Shown: positions 18,118 through 26,637 of the stretch, piece after piece | Layout: each line of letters opens with the position of its first letter | Position numbering within the stretch: position 1 is the first letter of the stretch | NCBI RefSeq assembly: GCF_015209595.1 | Contig: NZ_JADEYS010000001.1 | Location: forward strand, 310,001-374,000 | Origin: Pontibacterium sinense | Lineage (GTDB): Bacteria; Pseudomonadota; Gammaproteobacteria; Pseudomonadales; Balneatricaceae | Length of the DNA: 64,000 bases | Direction of reading: 5' to 3' | Made by a program: the position numbers and the translations under genes | Notes under the pieces: model-generated | Told to the model about the DNA's origin: nothing | The model's input: the letters and a program-made list of their open reading frames with translations, nothing else | The model's database searches: none

Positions 18118-20079
18118 ATGACTAAACTATTCCAATGGTTTTTACAGTTATCCCGGCCAAATAAAAGGGTATTTAGTGTCCTTGTTGACATTATTATGCT
18201 CTTTATCGCGTGCTGGTCAGCAGTGGCTTTGAGTTTAGGCACATATAAAGGAATATTGGATTCATATTGGATCATATGTTTGCTTGCTCCCGTCTGCGCT
18301 ATACCTGTCATGATTCCAATGGGTTTATATCGAGCGGTGATAAGGTATGTAGGCTATCGAGCAATATGGACAGTTGTTAGGGCTGTCAGTATTGGCGTGG
18401 TCGTTTGGGGAATCACTCTAGCATTGGCAGATCTATTTGTGCTTTTGCCGTACTCATCAGTCATCATCTTTTGGATGGCGGCATTAGTAATGGTAGGCGG
18501 TACCCGAATATTAGGGCGCTGGATGTTTCGTCAATATACGCCTGTCGGCCGAAGCTATAAAAATAGACATGCCTGTCGCGCGTTAATATACGGTGCAGGG
18601 GCCGCAGGGCAACAGATGGCAACTGCATTATTAATAAGCCCTGAAGTCAGTCCTGTCGGTTTTCTAGATGATGATCGGTCTGTTTATGGTAGTGAAATAG
18701 CGGGCTTACGTGTTTATGGAATAGGGGATATTGAAGACCTTATTCGACGATATGATGTTGATACAGTATTGATGGCCATAAGGTCTCTTTCGACAAAAAG
18801 GCGTCGCGAGATTATACGTAAGCTTGAGCAATACCCGGTGGAAGTGAAGGTCATGCCTCCTCTTGGTGACCTTGCTAAAGGCCAGATTCAGCTGAATGAT
18901 ATGGCTAATGTTGATGTCGTTGATCTGTTGGGAAGGGATTCTGTTAAGCCTGATGGCGCTTTGTTAGAACGCTGTATTAAAGGGAAATCCGTACTAGTCA
19001 CCGGTGCGGGTGGTTCCATAGGATCTGAGCTTTGTCGTCAAATACTGCAGCAAAAACCCGCACTTCTTATTCTTTTTGAACTGTCGGAATATGCTTTATA
19101 TGTGATCGAGAAGGAGCTGTCAGAAAGCATTTCTGCCAATCAGCTCGATGTTCTGGTTTATCCAATGTTGGGTACAGTTCAGGATCAAAAGCATTTAGAA
19201 GATATTATGCGAAAGTATTCAGTTGAGACCGTTTATCATGCTGCGGCGTATAAACATGTTCCTCTGGTCGAGCATAATATTGTTTCGGGCATACGCAACA
19301 ATTTGTTTGGTACCATCAAAACCGCAGAGGCTGCTATTGCGACGGGCGTTAAGAATTTTGTATTAATTTCTTCTGACAAAGCCGTACGCCCAACGAACAT
19401 TATGGGAGCGACCAAACGGATGGCTGAAATGAGTTTGCAGGCTATTAGTCATCGTGAAGCAAGTGCTGGCAATAAGGTGTGCTTCTCAATGGTGCGTTTT
19501 GGGAATGTGCTTGGCTCATCCGGGTCTGTTATTCCGCTGTTCCGTCAGCAAATTGCACGGGGTGGTCCTGTAACGGTCACTCACGAGAAAATGACTCGCT
19601 ATTTTATGACGATTCCAGAGGCCGCATCCCTTGTGATTCAGGCTGGAGCGATGGGGCATACCGGTGATGTATTCTTACTCGATATGGGAGAATCGGTAAA
19701 AATAGTTGATCTCGCAAAGGAGATGATCGTTCTTGCGGGATACTCTGTCAGGGATGAAGCTTATCCTGAAGGGGAAATCGAAATTGTCTTTTCAGGTTTG
19801 AGGCCGGGCGAGAAGCTATATGAGGAGCTTTTGATTGGTGGTAATGCTCAAGGTACCGATCATCCAATGATATTGCGGTCCTCAGAAGCGTTTTTAGAAT
19901 GGCCTGAGATGAACGCAGAACTTGTTGAAATGGAAGCCTTGTTACACAGTGGTGATTATCTGCAGATTTCTGAGAAGTTAAAGAAGCTGGTGAGCGGTTA
20001 CGAGCCATCAACCGGAATTGAGGACTATCTTTACAATGGAACGGCTGGAGTATCGTCTTTGGATATAATCAGGCACTAG
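18118..20079 (+). CDS. Membrane-bound nucleotide-sugar 4,6-dehydratase (WbpM/FlaA1 large type)
   Basis: A 653-residue protein: four N-terminal membrane helices (residues 15-130), a CoA-binding-like domain with GAGAAGQQ (about 160-270), and a dehydratase domain with VTGAGGSIGSE near residue 295. The catalytic region SSDKAVRPTNIMGATKR has the methionine in place of tyrosine that marks this family. It converts UDP-GlcNAc to the 4-keto-6-deoxy intermediate used for FucNAc- or QuiNAc-type sugars. With the two preceding genes it forms a complete initiation set. Confidence 0.92.
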   Translation: MTKLFQWFLQLSRPNKRVFSVLVDIIMLFIACWSAVALSLGTYKGILDSYWIICLLAPVCAIPVMIPMGLYRAVIRYVGYRAIWTVVRAVSIGVVVWGITLALADLFVLLPYSSVIIFWMAALVMVGGTRILGRWMFRQYTPVGRSYKNRHACRALIYGAGAAGQQMATALLISPEVSPVGFLDDDRSVYGSEIAGLRVYGIGDIEDLIRRYDVDTVLMAIRSLSTKRRREIIRKLEQYPVEVKVMPPLGDLAKGQIQLNDMANVDVVDLLGRDSVKPDGALLERCIKGKSVLVTGAGGSIGSELCRQILQQKPALLILFELSEYALYVIEKELSESISANQLDVLVYPMLGTVQDQKHLEDIMRKYSVETVYHAAAYKHVPLVEHNIVSGIRNNLFGTIKTAEAAIATGVKNFVLISSDKAVRPTNIMGATKRMAEMSLQAISHREASAGNKVCFSMVRFGNVLGSSGSVIPLFRQQIARGGPVTVTHEKMTRYFMTIPEAASLVIQAGAMGHTGDVFLLDMGESVKIVDLAKEMIVLAGYSVRDEAYPEGEIEIVFSGLRPGEKLYEELLIGGNAQGTDHPMILRSSEAFLEWPEMNAELVEMEALLHSGDYLQISEKLKKLVSGYEPSTGIEDYLYNGTAGVSSLDIIRH

Positions 20080-20111
20080 CCTTGTCTGTGTGGAGGTAGA
20101 AAGTATTGGGT

Positions 20112-20135
20112 GTACCTTACTATAAGGTGAGGTAC
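20112..20135. terminator. Hairpin between convergent genes
   Basis: GTACCT pairs with AGGTAC with further pairing inside, located after the WbpM-like gene and across the 3' end of the minus-strand small ORF. No strong T-run on either strand; possible shared transcription stop. Confidence 0.3.
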
Positions 20136-20395
20136 TTAATGGGTAAGCTGACACTCATCAACACGCCGAGAAAGATACCCAATATATTGGCGATCATATC
20201 GTACCAGCAGAATCCGCTCCCGAAATAGTGATCCCAGATCTCTTTCAGTAAACCAATCAATAGCGTTAACACAAAGGCTATATCGTTGGTTGTGACAGTG
20301 CCTAAGCAGATGAAGATAAATAAGCTATAAAAGAAATGCTGCTTTTTATCTTCCTCGTGAGATAACTTAAATATTAAATTTAGTATAAAGGCGCC
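20120..20395 (-). CDS. Small membrane protein, VanZ/DUF2279-like, start unclear
   Basis: My own reading of this 316-base gap finds 91 open codons on the minus strand. They encode DKKQHFFYS, a hydrophobic helix, LLKEIWDHYFGSGFCWYDM, and a second helix ending at a TAG (20120-20122). The DKxxHF and KExxD...GSGxxWxDxxAN pattern resembles VanZ-like or DUF2279/YfiM-like proteins. No ATG, GTG or TTG precedes the conserved part in frame. The frame runs straight back to the TAA that ends the glycosyltransferase (20396-20398). It could be a readthrough extension, a gene with a rare start, or a decayed gene. Confidence 0.5.
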   Translation of the reverse strand, partial: GAFILNLIFKLSHEEDKKQHFFYSLFIFICLGTVTTNDIAFVLTLLIGLLKEIWDHYFGSGFCWYDMIANILGIFLGVLMSVSLPIKYLTL

Positions 20396-21577
20396 TTAAG
20401 CCGTACTGGCCTGTTTCAGAGTGTTCATTAAGCGTTCGCCTGAACTCTTCCAGGTATATTCTGCTGCAATTATCCTGCCTTGATTGGATAGGCGTGATCT
20501 CAGGTCTTGGTCTTCTAGCAACTCCAGTAACGATGAAGTAATGCTTTCTCTATCGTAGGGATCTGCAAGTAAGGCACTCGACTGCGAAACTTCGGGCATA
20601 GAACTGGTCTTTGAGGTTAATACAGGAACACCGGAGGCCATCGCCTCTGCTACTGGCATCCCATATCCTTCGAAAAATGAGACGTATACCATGCACGTTG
20701 CCTGCGCATAGATCAGCGGAAGATCTGCCTGGCTAACATAACCTAATCTAAAAGCTTCGCCCTTTTTTAGGAGTGGTGTTAGCACTTTCTCCAGTTCCTC
20801 ATTGAGCCAGCCTCGTGCGCCAACCAGCACCAAAGGAAAGCGCTTACGCAGTGGCGCAGGTAAATCAGAAAAAGCTTTTATTAGGCCTTCGATATTCTTT
20901 CTCGGCTCCAAAGTTGCGACGGATAGAATATAGCTTTCAGGGAGCGAATAGGTTCTTCTGACGTTAGCGAGCTGGTCGGACGTGTAAACTTCCCTAAAAC
21001 TATCGCAAACCGCCGGCGATACAATATCGATCTTATCTGCAGAGATGCCAAACTGCTGGACAATATCGTTACGCGTATATTCAGAGATGGTTACAATCTT
21101 TTGTGCCTGATTGAGGCTGCTCTCTAGTTTGTTTGCCAATAAACTCACACGTTCAGCAGGATGGTATTGCGGAAAGTGAAGGTGTGATAAGTCGTACACC
21201 GTAAGTACTGACGGATTTTCCAGAGGAAGTAACGTGTAGTTTGGTTCCCAGTAGAGGAAGTCATGACACTTCTTTGCTGTCTGAAGCGCTCTGTACTGCT
21301 CCAGTATGCGTTTTATACTTCGAGCATAGGGTACTTGGCGGGCAATATTGATCAGCTTTGTTTTGGATGTTGTGTTCGATGTGCTTCCTTTGCTCGCAGC
21401 CATCGTCGGGAGCAAGAGCTTTTCGAGTTCAGCATGCTCATAAGCCCCCATCATCGAAATCCCTTTACACTCTTTCAGCGATTCGTCAGCCATAATCTGG
21501 AGTAAAAGCTGGCGGGTATAATGCCCAATGCCAGTCAGAGGGGTCAGTAGAGGGGTGACGTTAGTGAGCAGTTTCAT
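20396..21577 (-). CDS. Glycosyltransferase family 4 (GT-B)
   Basis: A 393-residue GT-B glycosyltransferase. The C-terminal half has the family 4 signatures ATLEPRKN, LVGARGW and the donor-binding EGYGMPVAEAMASGVPVLTS segment with the paired glutamates. The N-terminus (LTGIGHYTRQL) fits the acceptor domain. The sugar and linkage are unknown. It lies just downstream of the type I secretion genes on the same strand, after a 168-base gap, and may belong to surface glycan synthesis with the 16-20 kb set. Confidence 0.9.
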   Translation of the reverse strand: MKLLTNVTPLLTPLTGIGHYTRQLLLQIMADESLKECKGISMMGAYEHAELEKLLLPTMAASKGSTSNTTSKTKLINIARQVPYARSIKRILEQYRALQTAKKCHDFLYWEPNYTLLPLENPSVLTVYDLSHLHFPQYHPAERVSLLANKLESSLNQAQKIVTISEYTRNDIVQQFGISADKIDIVSPAVCDSFREVYTSDQLANVRRTYSLPESYILSVATLEPRKNIEGLIKAFSDLPAPLRKRFPLVLVGARGWLNEELEKVLTPLLKKGEAFRLGYVSQADLPLIYAQATCMVYVSFFEGYGMPVAEAMASGVPVLTSKTSSMPEVSQSSALLADPYDRESITSSLLELLEDQDLRSRLSNQGRIIAAEYTWKSSGERLMNTLKQASTA

Positions 21578-21745
21578 GATATGAGCACTAGCTGTTATGC
21601 CATTAAAGACGTGAACTCATCATGACGCAGGTCTAATGTTGTGCGTTTGAACACATCAGTCATCTTGTTCACTTCAAAGGGGTTTCTAATCAGCCTTTAA
21701 CATCGCTCGAAAGAGTGAAGAAGTATTAAAGGCAGAATAGGTTTC

Positions 21746-23053
21746 TTACGAACTTGTCATCCAGTTGTCTACACGTCCGATGTGTTCTTCAGTCAACGTG
21801 CCGGATATGCTCAATAGCTGAACCCAGTTATTGATGTAATCATACTGAGCCTGGTGAAAGTCCTTCCTGAATTTGTATTGTTCACGAATAGCATCCAGAA
21901 CATCCACAACCGTGACTGTCCCGTACTTAAAGCCTTTTTCCTGAGCTTCTCGGGATTTTACTGATGATTTCAGTGCTTTTAGAGCGGCAGCCATAATCGC
22001 TTCATTAGATTTTACATTTAAATAAGCGGCGCGGGTTTCTTTCAATATGTTACGCCTCGCCTCCTCATATTCCAGTTGAGCTATGCGTAGTGTGGCGCGC
22101 TTCTCGGCTTTTCTGGCGGAAGTGCCACCGCCTTCAAAAAGAGGGAAAGTTAAATTAAGAGAGGCAACATAGGTATCTGTACGGGCTGCCTGCGTGTTCT
22201 CAAAACCAATATCTGATTTCTGCGCACTTAAAGTCAGATCTATTGTTGGATAGTGGCCGGAATCCGCTTGTCTAAGGGCAGCTTCTTCAGATTTTACCTT
22301 TAAGCTTAGAGCCTGTAGATTTGGATTGTTTAGTAAAGCCTTTTCCGTCCAAGCGTCCAAACGTCCCGTTTCGCCCAGTAAGCTAGTGTTATCGGTAAGA
22401 CTATTTAGATGAGGTGGAACGGGATACCCTACGAGTTCAGAAAGCGCTTCGAAAGCAATTTCTAACTCACCTTTAGCTGCAATCTCGTTTGCCAACGTAC
22501 CGTCCAGTCGAGCCTCTACTTCAAGTATATGCGTAACGGTCGATAGTTGATGTTTATAGCGGGTTTTCAGCAGTTGCAGCTGCTTTTCTATCGCATCCTT
22601 TTCAGCGGTGACAAGCTTAAAAGCATCCTGTTGTGACAATGCAGCAAGGTAGCGCTGGGTCAGATCAACAGACACCAGCATTCTTCTTTCTTCTAGCCTT
22701 AGGCGTGATTCATCCGAAAGGTGTTGATACCGGTCACGATTATGCCAAGCATTCAGGTCGAAGAGCTTTTGTTGGGCGACAAGACTGTACTTTTCCCCTT
22801 TATACCGCTCAGTGTTGGAGGTTTGGATTACTTCTCTTTGATTCTCGGAAAGTGTCGAGTACATTCTAATCTGGGGCAATAGTTGAGCCCCCGCCTGATC
22901 AAGCTGAGCCGAACTCACCTCTACTTGTTGGGCTGCGATTCTTAATCTTGGGTCAGACCCAATTGTTTCGCCATAGAGTTCATATAAGCTGGCAGCGTTT
23001 GCAGGCGAGCTTAAAATAGACGCAACAGCAATAGATAGGAATAGTTTGTACAT
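21746..23053 (-). CDS. TolC-family outer membrane channel of type I secretion
   Basis: A 435-residue TolC-like protein with a signal peptide (residues 1-20, ending at NAA) and two long repeats of coiled-coil and beta segments typical of outer membrane efflux proteins. It forms the exit duct of the secretion machine encoded by the two upstream genes (17 bases from hlyD). Substrates are probably the DUF4214/RTX-like proteins at 26-36 kb; this is inference from proximity. Confidence 0.93.
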   Translation of the reverse strand: MYKLFLSIAVASILSSPANAASLYELYGETIGSDPRLRIAAQQVEVSSAQLDQAGAQLLPQIRMYSTLSENQREVIQTSNTERYKGEKYSLVAQQKLFDLNAWHNRDRYQHLSDESRLRLEERRMLVSVDLTQRYLAALSQQDAFKLVTAEKDAIEKQLQLLKTRYKHQLSTVTHILEVEARLDGTLANEIAAKGELEIAFEALSELVGYPVPPHLNSLTDNTSLLGETGRLDAWTEKALLNNPNLQALSLKVKSEEAALRQADSGHYPTIDLTLSAQKSDIGFENTQAARTDTYVASLNLTFPLFEGGGTSARKAEKRATLRIAQLEYEEARRNILKETRAAYLNVKSNEAIMAAALKALKSSVKSREAQEKGFKYGTVTVVDVLDAIREQYKFRKDFHQAQYDYINNWVQLLSISGTLTEEHIGRVDNWMTSS

Positions 23054-23069
23054 TTTTTTCCTTCAGTAT

Positions 23070-24377
23070 TCAGTCTTCGAGCATTGAGCGGGCGAATGCA
23101 TCGGTTGCAGGCTGAACCAAGTATTCAAATAGTGTTCTGTCGCCAGTATTTATGAGCACTTCAGCAGGCATCCCTGGCAGTAGCTGAAAGCCTTTGAGGG
23201 CGTCCGAGGATGAGTCAGTAAGCTCCAAATGTGCCAGATAATACGGTGCGCCATCCTCTCCAACGATACGATCAGCGGATAAAGTGGTTACACGACCTTG
23301 AACAACGGGTGTAATCGAGCTTTTGAATACACTAAAACGAACGTCTGCATCCAACCCAAGAGTGACTCTATCTATATCCGCTGGTGCTACCTTCGCTTCG
23401 ATGATCAGGTCATTTTTTTCAGGTACGATCTCAAGGATTTTGTTGCCTGGGGCGATGACGCCACCCAAAGTATGGAAGCCAAGGCCGAGTACGACACCGC
23501 TAACGGGTGCCATAATGGTCGAACGTTTAATTCGGTCAGTGATTGCGGATACACGCTCCTGAACATCAAATGCTTTTGCTTGAGCTTGGGACAGCTGTTC
23601 AACAACCTCAGCGCGAAAGTCTTTCTTTTGCTGTAGAATTTTTAGCTTAGCTTCGCCGGATTGTATTGTGATACCCGCAATCGCCGCTTTATGCTCAGCC
23701 ACTTCCCCGGCAAGCCCTTCACGTAAACGTTGCAGGTCCCGAAGCCGTTTTTTATCTACAAAACCTTGGGATAGAAGGTCAATGTTATCGCTAATCTCTT
23801 CATCATAAGATGCGATCAGTGCTTTCTTGCTGGCAATCAGTGCATTAAGACCTTCGGATTGAGAGTTCAGTTGCACAATGCGTTGCTGTAAAACTTCAAC
23901 CTCACCGTCACGTGAGATTTTGCGAACCAGAAACTGCTCTGCTTCCTGTTCTTTGGCCTCTGTTGCACGTTTATCGTCGGAGAGCAGTTCGTCCGGGAAT
24001 GTAATGCTCTCCAGCTCGTCACGTTCAGCTAACAGGCGAGACTCTTGTGCCAATAGAACAAACAGCTGTCCTTTAAGAATCTGGTGCTCAGCCTGAAGTT
24101 GTGTGTCATCAAGTAGAATCAGTGGAGCCCCTGCCTCAACTTTGTCGCCGTCTTTGACGTAGAGTTGCTGGATAATGCCCCCCTCAAGGTGTTGCACTGT
24201 CTTCTTGTAACCTTTGACAGTTAAAACGCCAGGGGCAAGTGCCGCACTATCTATTGGTGCAATCATTGACCAGCCGCCAAATACGCCAAATGTTAGAAAA
24301 ACGATAATTAGTCCGATCATTCGCGTCGGCATATCGTTTGTGTAGACGCTCATATCAGTTGACAGTTCTTTGTTCAC
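23070..24377 (-). CDS. HlyD-family periplasmic adaptor of type I secretion
   Basis: A 435-residue membrane fusion protein: short cytoplasmic tail, one membrane helix (about 20-42), a biotinyl-lipoyl-like domain (GVLTVKGYKKTVQHLEGGII), a long coiled coil (about 95-290) and a second lipoyl/barrel part (APVSGVVLGL). It bridges the ABC protein and the TolC channel. Length and layout match PrtE/HlyD proteins. Confidence 0.94.
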   Translation of the reverse strand: MNKELSTDMSVYTNDMPTRMIGLIIVFLTFGVFGGWSMIAPIDSAALAPGVLTVKGYKKTVQHLEGGIIQQLYVKDGDKVEAGAPLILLDDTQLQAEHQILKGQLFVLLAQESRLLAERDELESITFPDELLSDDKRATEAKEQEAEQFLVRKISRDGEVEVLQQRIVQLNSQSEGLNALIASKKALIASYDEEISDNIDLLSQGFVDKKRLRDLQRLREGLAGEVAEHKAAIAGITIQSGEAKLKILQQKKDFRAEVVEQLSQAQAKAFDVQERVSAITDRIKRSTIMAPVSGVVLGLGFHTLGGVIAPGNKILEIVPEKNDLIIEAKVAPADIDRVTLGLDADVRFSVFKSSITPVVQGRVTTLSADRIVGEDGAPYYLAHLELTDSSSDALKGFQLLPGMPAEVLINTGDRTLFEYLVQPATDAFARSMLED

Positions 24378-24429
24378 GACTTTAAACCTTCGCTTTGCTT
24401 GATCTTCAAGCTGCTCGAGAAAATATGCT

Positions 24430-26127
24430 TTATGAAGCTGTAGCTACTGTGTTTTGTTGCAACTGCCTTAAAACTTCATCTCTAGGGCCTTGGTTGATCA
24501 TTCGACCATTCGCAAGCACAACCATCATATCGACTTGAGCCAATACAGATACTCTATGGGTGATAATGATCACCGTAGCACCGCGAGCTTTTGCTTCGGT
24601 AATGGCGGCGGCCAGTGCTTTTTCACCCGTATCATCAAGGTTTGAGTTGGGCTCATCAAGTACGATAAAAACGGGTTCTTTGTAAAGGGCTCGTGCGAGG
24701 CCAATACGCTGGCGTTGTCCGCCGGAAAGCATAATCCCGCGAGTACCGATTTGAGTATCATATCCTTCAGCCAAGGAAAGGATCATTTCGTGTACACCGG
24801 CGGATTTTGCTGCAGTTACAACGGCTTCGGCATCAATTTCATCAAAGCGAGCGATGTTTTCACTGATTGTTCCATCAAAGAGTTCAATGTCCTGAGGAAG
24901 GTATCCAATATAAGGACCGAGTTCTTGGCGATTCCAAGTGAAAATATCGGCGTTATCTAACCGAACCTTACCAGAGGTTGTTGGCCAAATGCCGAGCATT
25001 GCCCTAGCGAGGGACGATTTACCGGCCGCGCTTGAGCCTAATACCGCCCAAACTTGGCCTGGTTGTGCATTGAAGGATACGCCTTGTAATACGGGGGCTC
25101 TGCTGCCTGGCGGCACAACGACAATATTATCGACATGTAAATGCCCTTTCGGTGTCGGTAGGGACATGGTTTCACGATCAGCAGGGATCTTCGTCAATAC
25201 CTCGTCAAGGCGTTTATATTGTGATCGGGCGATAACAAACCCTTTCCAAGCACCAATCATCTGATCTATAGGGGACAGAGCACGTCCGAGCAAGATCGAT
25301 CCCGCAATGACTAAGCCTGGTGATATCTCCTGCTGAATAACAAGGTATGCACCTAAGCCCAGAATTAGTGACTGAATAATAATTCTGAATGTTTTTGTTG
25401 CTGAAGTGATGATTGATGCGACATCGCTGGCAGAGGACTGTAATACAGTGACCCTATTTTGTTTGGTCTGCCAGCGTTTGCGAATTTGTTCAAGCATACC
25501 CATTGATTCAATCACTTCAGCATTGCTCAGGCTGCGTGAGACATCATTATTCGCAACAGATGATTCTTTGTTCGCTTCTTGTAGTTTTTTGCTAGTGAGT
25601 TTTTCGTTCAACACAGCAAGAATGGCAAGCAGGATGGCACTAAAGACACCGACCCAGCCATACCACGGGTGAAAGGCAAACATAACTGCGAGGTAAATGG
25701 GCAGCCAAGGGGCATCAAAGAACGCAAAAAGCCCATTCCCAGTCATAAATTGGCGCAGACCGGTGAGATCTTTAATGCATTGTGCAGAGTTATTACGGCC
25801 GCCGGAGTAGAGTGACTGTTTGAAACTTGCGCTGAATACGTTGTTAGAGAGGAGAACGTCCAGTTTGGCGGCGATACGAACCAGAATACGTGACCGGACC
25901 CACTCAAGCGAACCCATTGCAGTGAGTAAAAATACCATGATTAGCGTGATCATCAACAAGGTGCTTTCGCTACCGCTGGTGATGACCCGGTCATAAACCT
26001 GAAGCATGTAAATCACGGGTACGAGCATCAGTATGTTAATAAACATACTAAAAAATCCCGCTGACAGGAAAGCGCCTTTAGTCTGCTGTAAGGCTCGTTG
26101 CAGGTCTGTTTGTTGTTCGGGATTCAC
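24430..26127 (-). CDS. Type I secretion ABC permease/ATPase (PrtD-like)
   Basis: A 565-residue fused ABC exporter half-transporter with six membrane helices, then an ATPase domain: Walker A GSSAAGKS at 364-371, signature LSGGQRQRIGLARAL, and Walker B VFIVLDEPNSNLD. There is no N-terminal C39 peptidase or peptidase-like domain, so substrates are expected to have C-terminal uncleaved signals, as for RTX proteases and S-layer proteins. The start is GTG 26127 with GGAG ten bases upstream. It is the first gene of the abc-hlyD-tolC operon. Confidence 0.94.
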   Translation of the reverse strand: MNPEQQTDLQRALQQTKGAFLSAGFFSMFINILMLVPVIYMLQVYDRVITSGSESTLLMITLIMVFLLTAMGSLEWVRSRILVRIAAKLDVLLSNNVFSASFKQSLYSGGRNNSAQCIKDLTGLRQFMTGNGLFAFFDAPWLPIYLAVMFAFHPWYGWVGVFSAILLAILAVLNEKLTSKKLQEANKESSVANNDVSRSLSNAEVIESMGMLEQIRKRWQTKQNRVTVLQSSASDVASIITSATKTFRIIIQSLILGLGAYLVIQQEISPGLVIAGSILLGRALSPIDQMIGAWKGFVIARSQYKRLDEVLTKIPADRETMSLPTPKGHLHVDNIVVVPPGSRAPVLQGVSFNAQPGQVWAVLGSSAAGKSSLARAMLGIWPTTSGKVRLDNADIFTWNRQELGPYIGYLPQDIELFDGTISENIARFDEIDAEAVVTAAKSAGVHEMILSLAEGYDTQIGTRGIMLSGGQRQRIGLARALYKEPVFIVLDEPNSNLDDTGEKALAAAITEAKARGATVIIITHRVSVLAQVDMMVVLANGRMINQGPRDEVLRQLQQNTVATAS

Positions 26128-26226
26128 GACGAATCGTCTCCATTCGGGTTGTTCAGGCGTAGGTGCCGGGTGTGTATGGCTCTAGGCCTAAAAGCTTGAG
26201 CATCAGGCATTAAAATAGGAGGGCGG

Positions 26227-26232
26227 ATTATA
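26227..26232 (-). promoter_or_regulatory. Extended -10 promoter of the secretion operon
   Basis: On the minus strand this reads TGGTATAAT, a perfect TATAAT with an extended TGn element, about 100 bases before the GTG of the ABC gene. The -35 region at 17 bases spacing is poor (TTATAA), as expected when an extended -10 is used. Confidence 0.6.
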
Positions 26233-26279
26233 CCAGAAGCGGGGGCGTTTTATAATGGAAATTCGCGAGGCTTAGGGGC

Positions 26280-26383
26280 CTTTATCAAGAGGAAACCCTA
26301 GAAGATCTGGTTTACGCCAGGCATCTGGGGCGGCAGCCGAGAAGTCCGGCTACCGGTGTGTTACCAATTGAGAAATATAAGAC
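26280..26383 (-). other. Structured non-coding segment before the secretion operon
   Basis: This segment contains two good hairpins on either strand: AGCCG/CGGCT with a seven-base loop (about 26337-26353) and CTGG/CCAG extended by AGAT/ATCT and CCC/GGG pairs (about 26297-26331). On the minus strand a preceding stretch looks like a tRNA D-arm, but the loop lacks the T33 of a tRNA and no acceptor or T-arm can be built. It could be a leader RNA element or the 3' end of the preceding small gene's message. I recognise no known riboswitch. Confidence 0.35.
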
Positions 26384-26587
26384 CTAAAGCGCAATTTCTT
26401 CGCCCGGCAGCTCTTTTTTCAGTTCCTTAGCATATGCATTGCGCGCTGTTTGCAAAATAGCCAGTTGCTGTTGGGCTTCAGCTATTTTCTTATCTACTAA
26501 CTGTAGAGAGAGCAGCTGTCCTTTAGCTGACTCTGAAAGTAGCTCAAGCGGATATTCTTTGCCGTCAATATTGATATTATTTGACAT
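26384..26587 (-). CDS. Small coiled-coil protein linked to type I secretion (DUF6447-like)
   Basis: A 67-residue soluble protein: a short N-terminal hairpin (INIDGKEYPLE) then a helix with LQLVDKKIAEAQQQLAILQTARNAYAKEL. I associate it with a small family annotated DUF6447 found beside type I secretion genes and calcium-binding surface proteins; the name is from memory. It is tightly placed between a DUF4214 gene and the ABC gene. A role as substrate chaperone or assembly helper is a guess from size and place. Confidence 0.65.
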   Translation of the reverse strand: MSNNINIDGKEYPLELLSESAKGQLLSLQLVDKKIAEAQQQLAILQTARNAYAKELKKELPGEEIAL

Positions 26588-26637
26588 ATTGTTCCCATAA
26601 TAGCTAGGTGAAAAACTGGATCTGAGATCGTCGATAT

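Noticed and set aside
26280-26360. Cyclic-di-GMP (GEMM) riboswitch
   Set aside because: Some GC-rich hairpin features are similar, but the conserved GACGCAAAGC-type core is absent, and on the strand where it looks best there is no gene downstream.
26330-26383. tRNA gene on the minus strand
   Set aside because: A D-arm-like stretch and a 5-7-5 hairpin are present, but the loop lacks T33 and there is no matching acceptor stem or T-arm.
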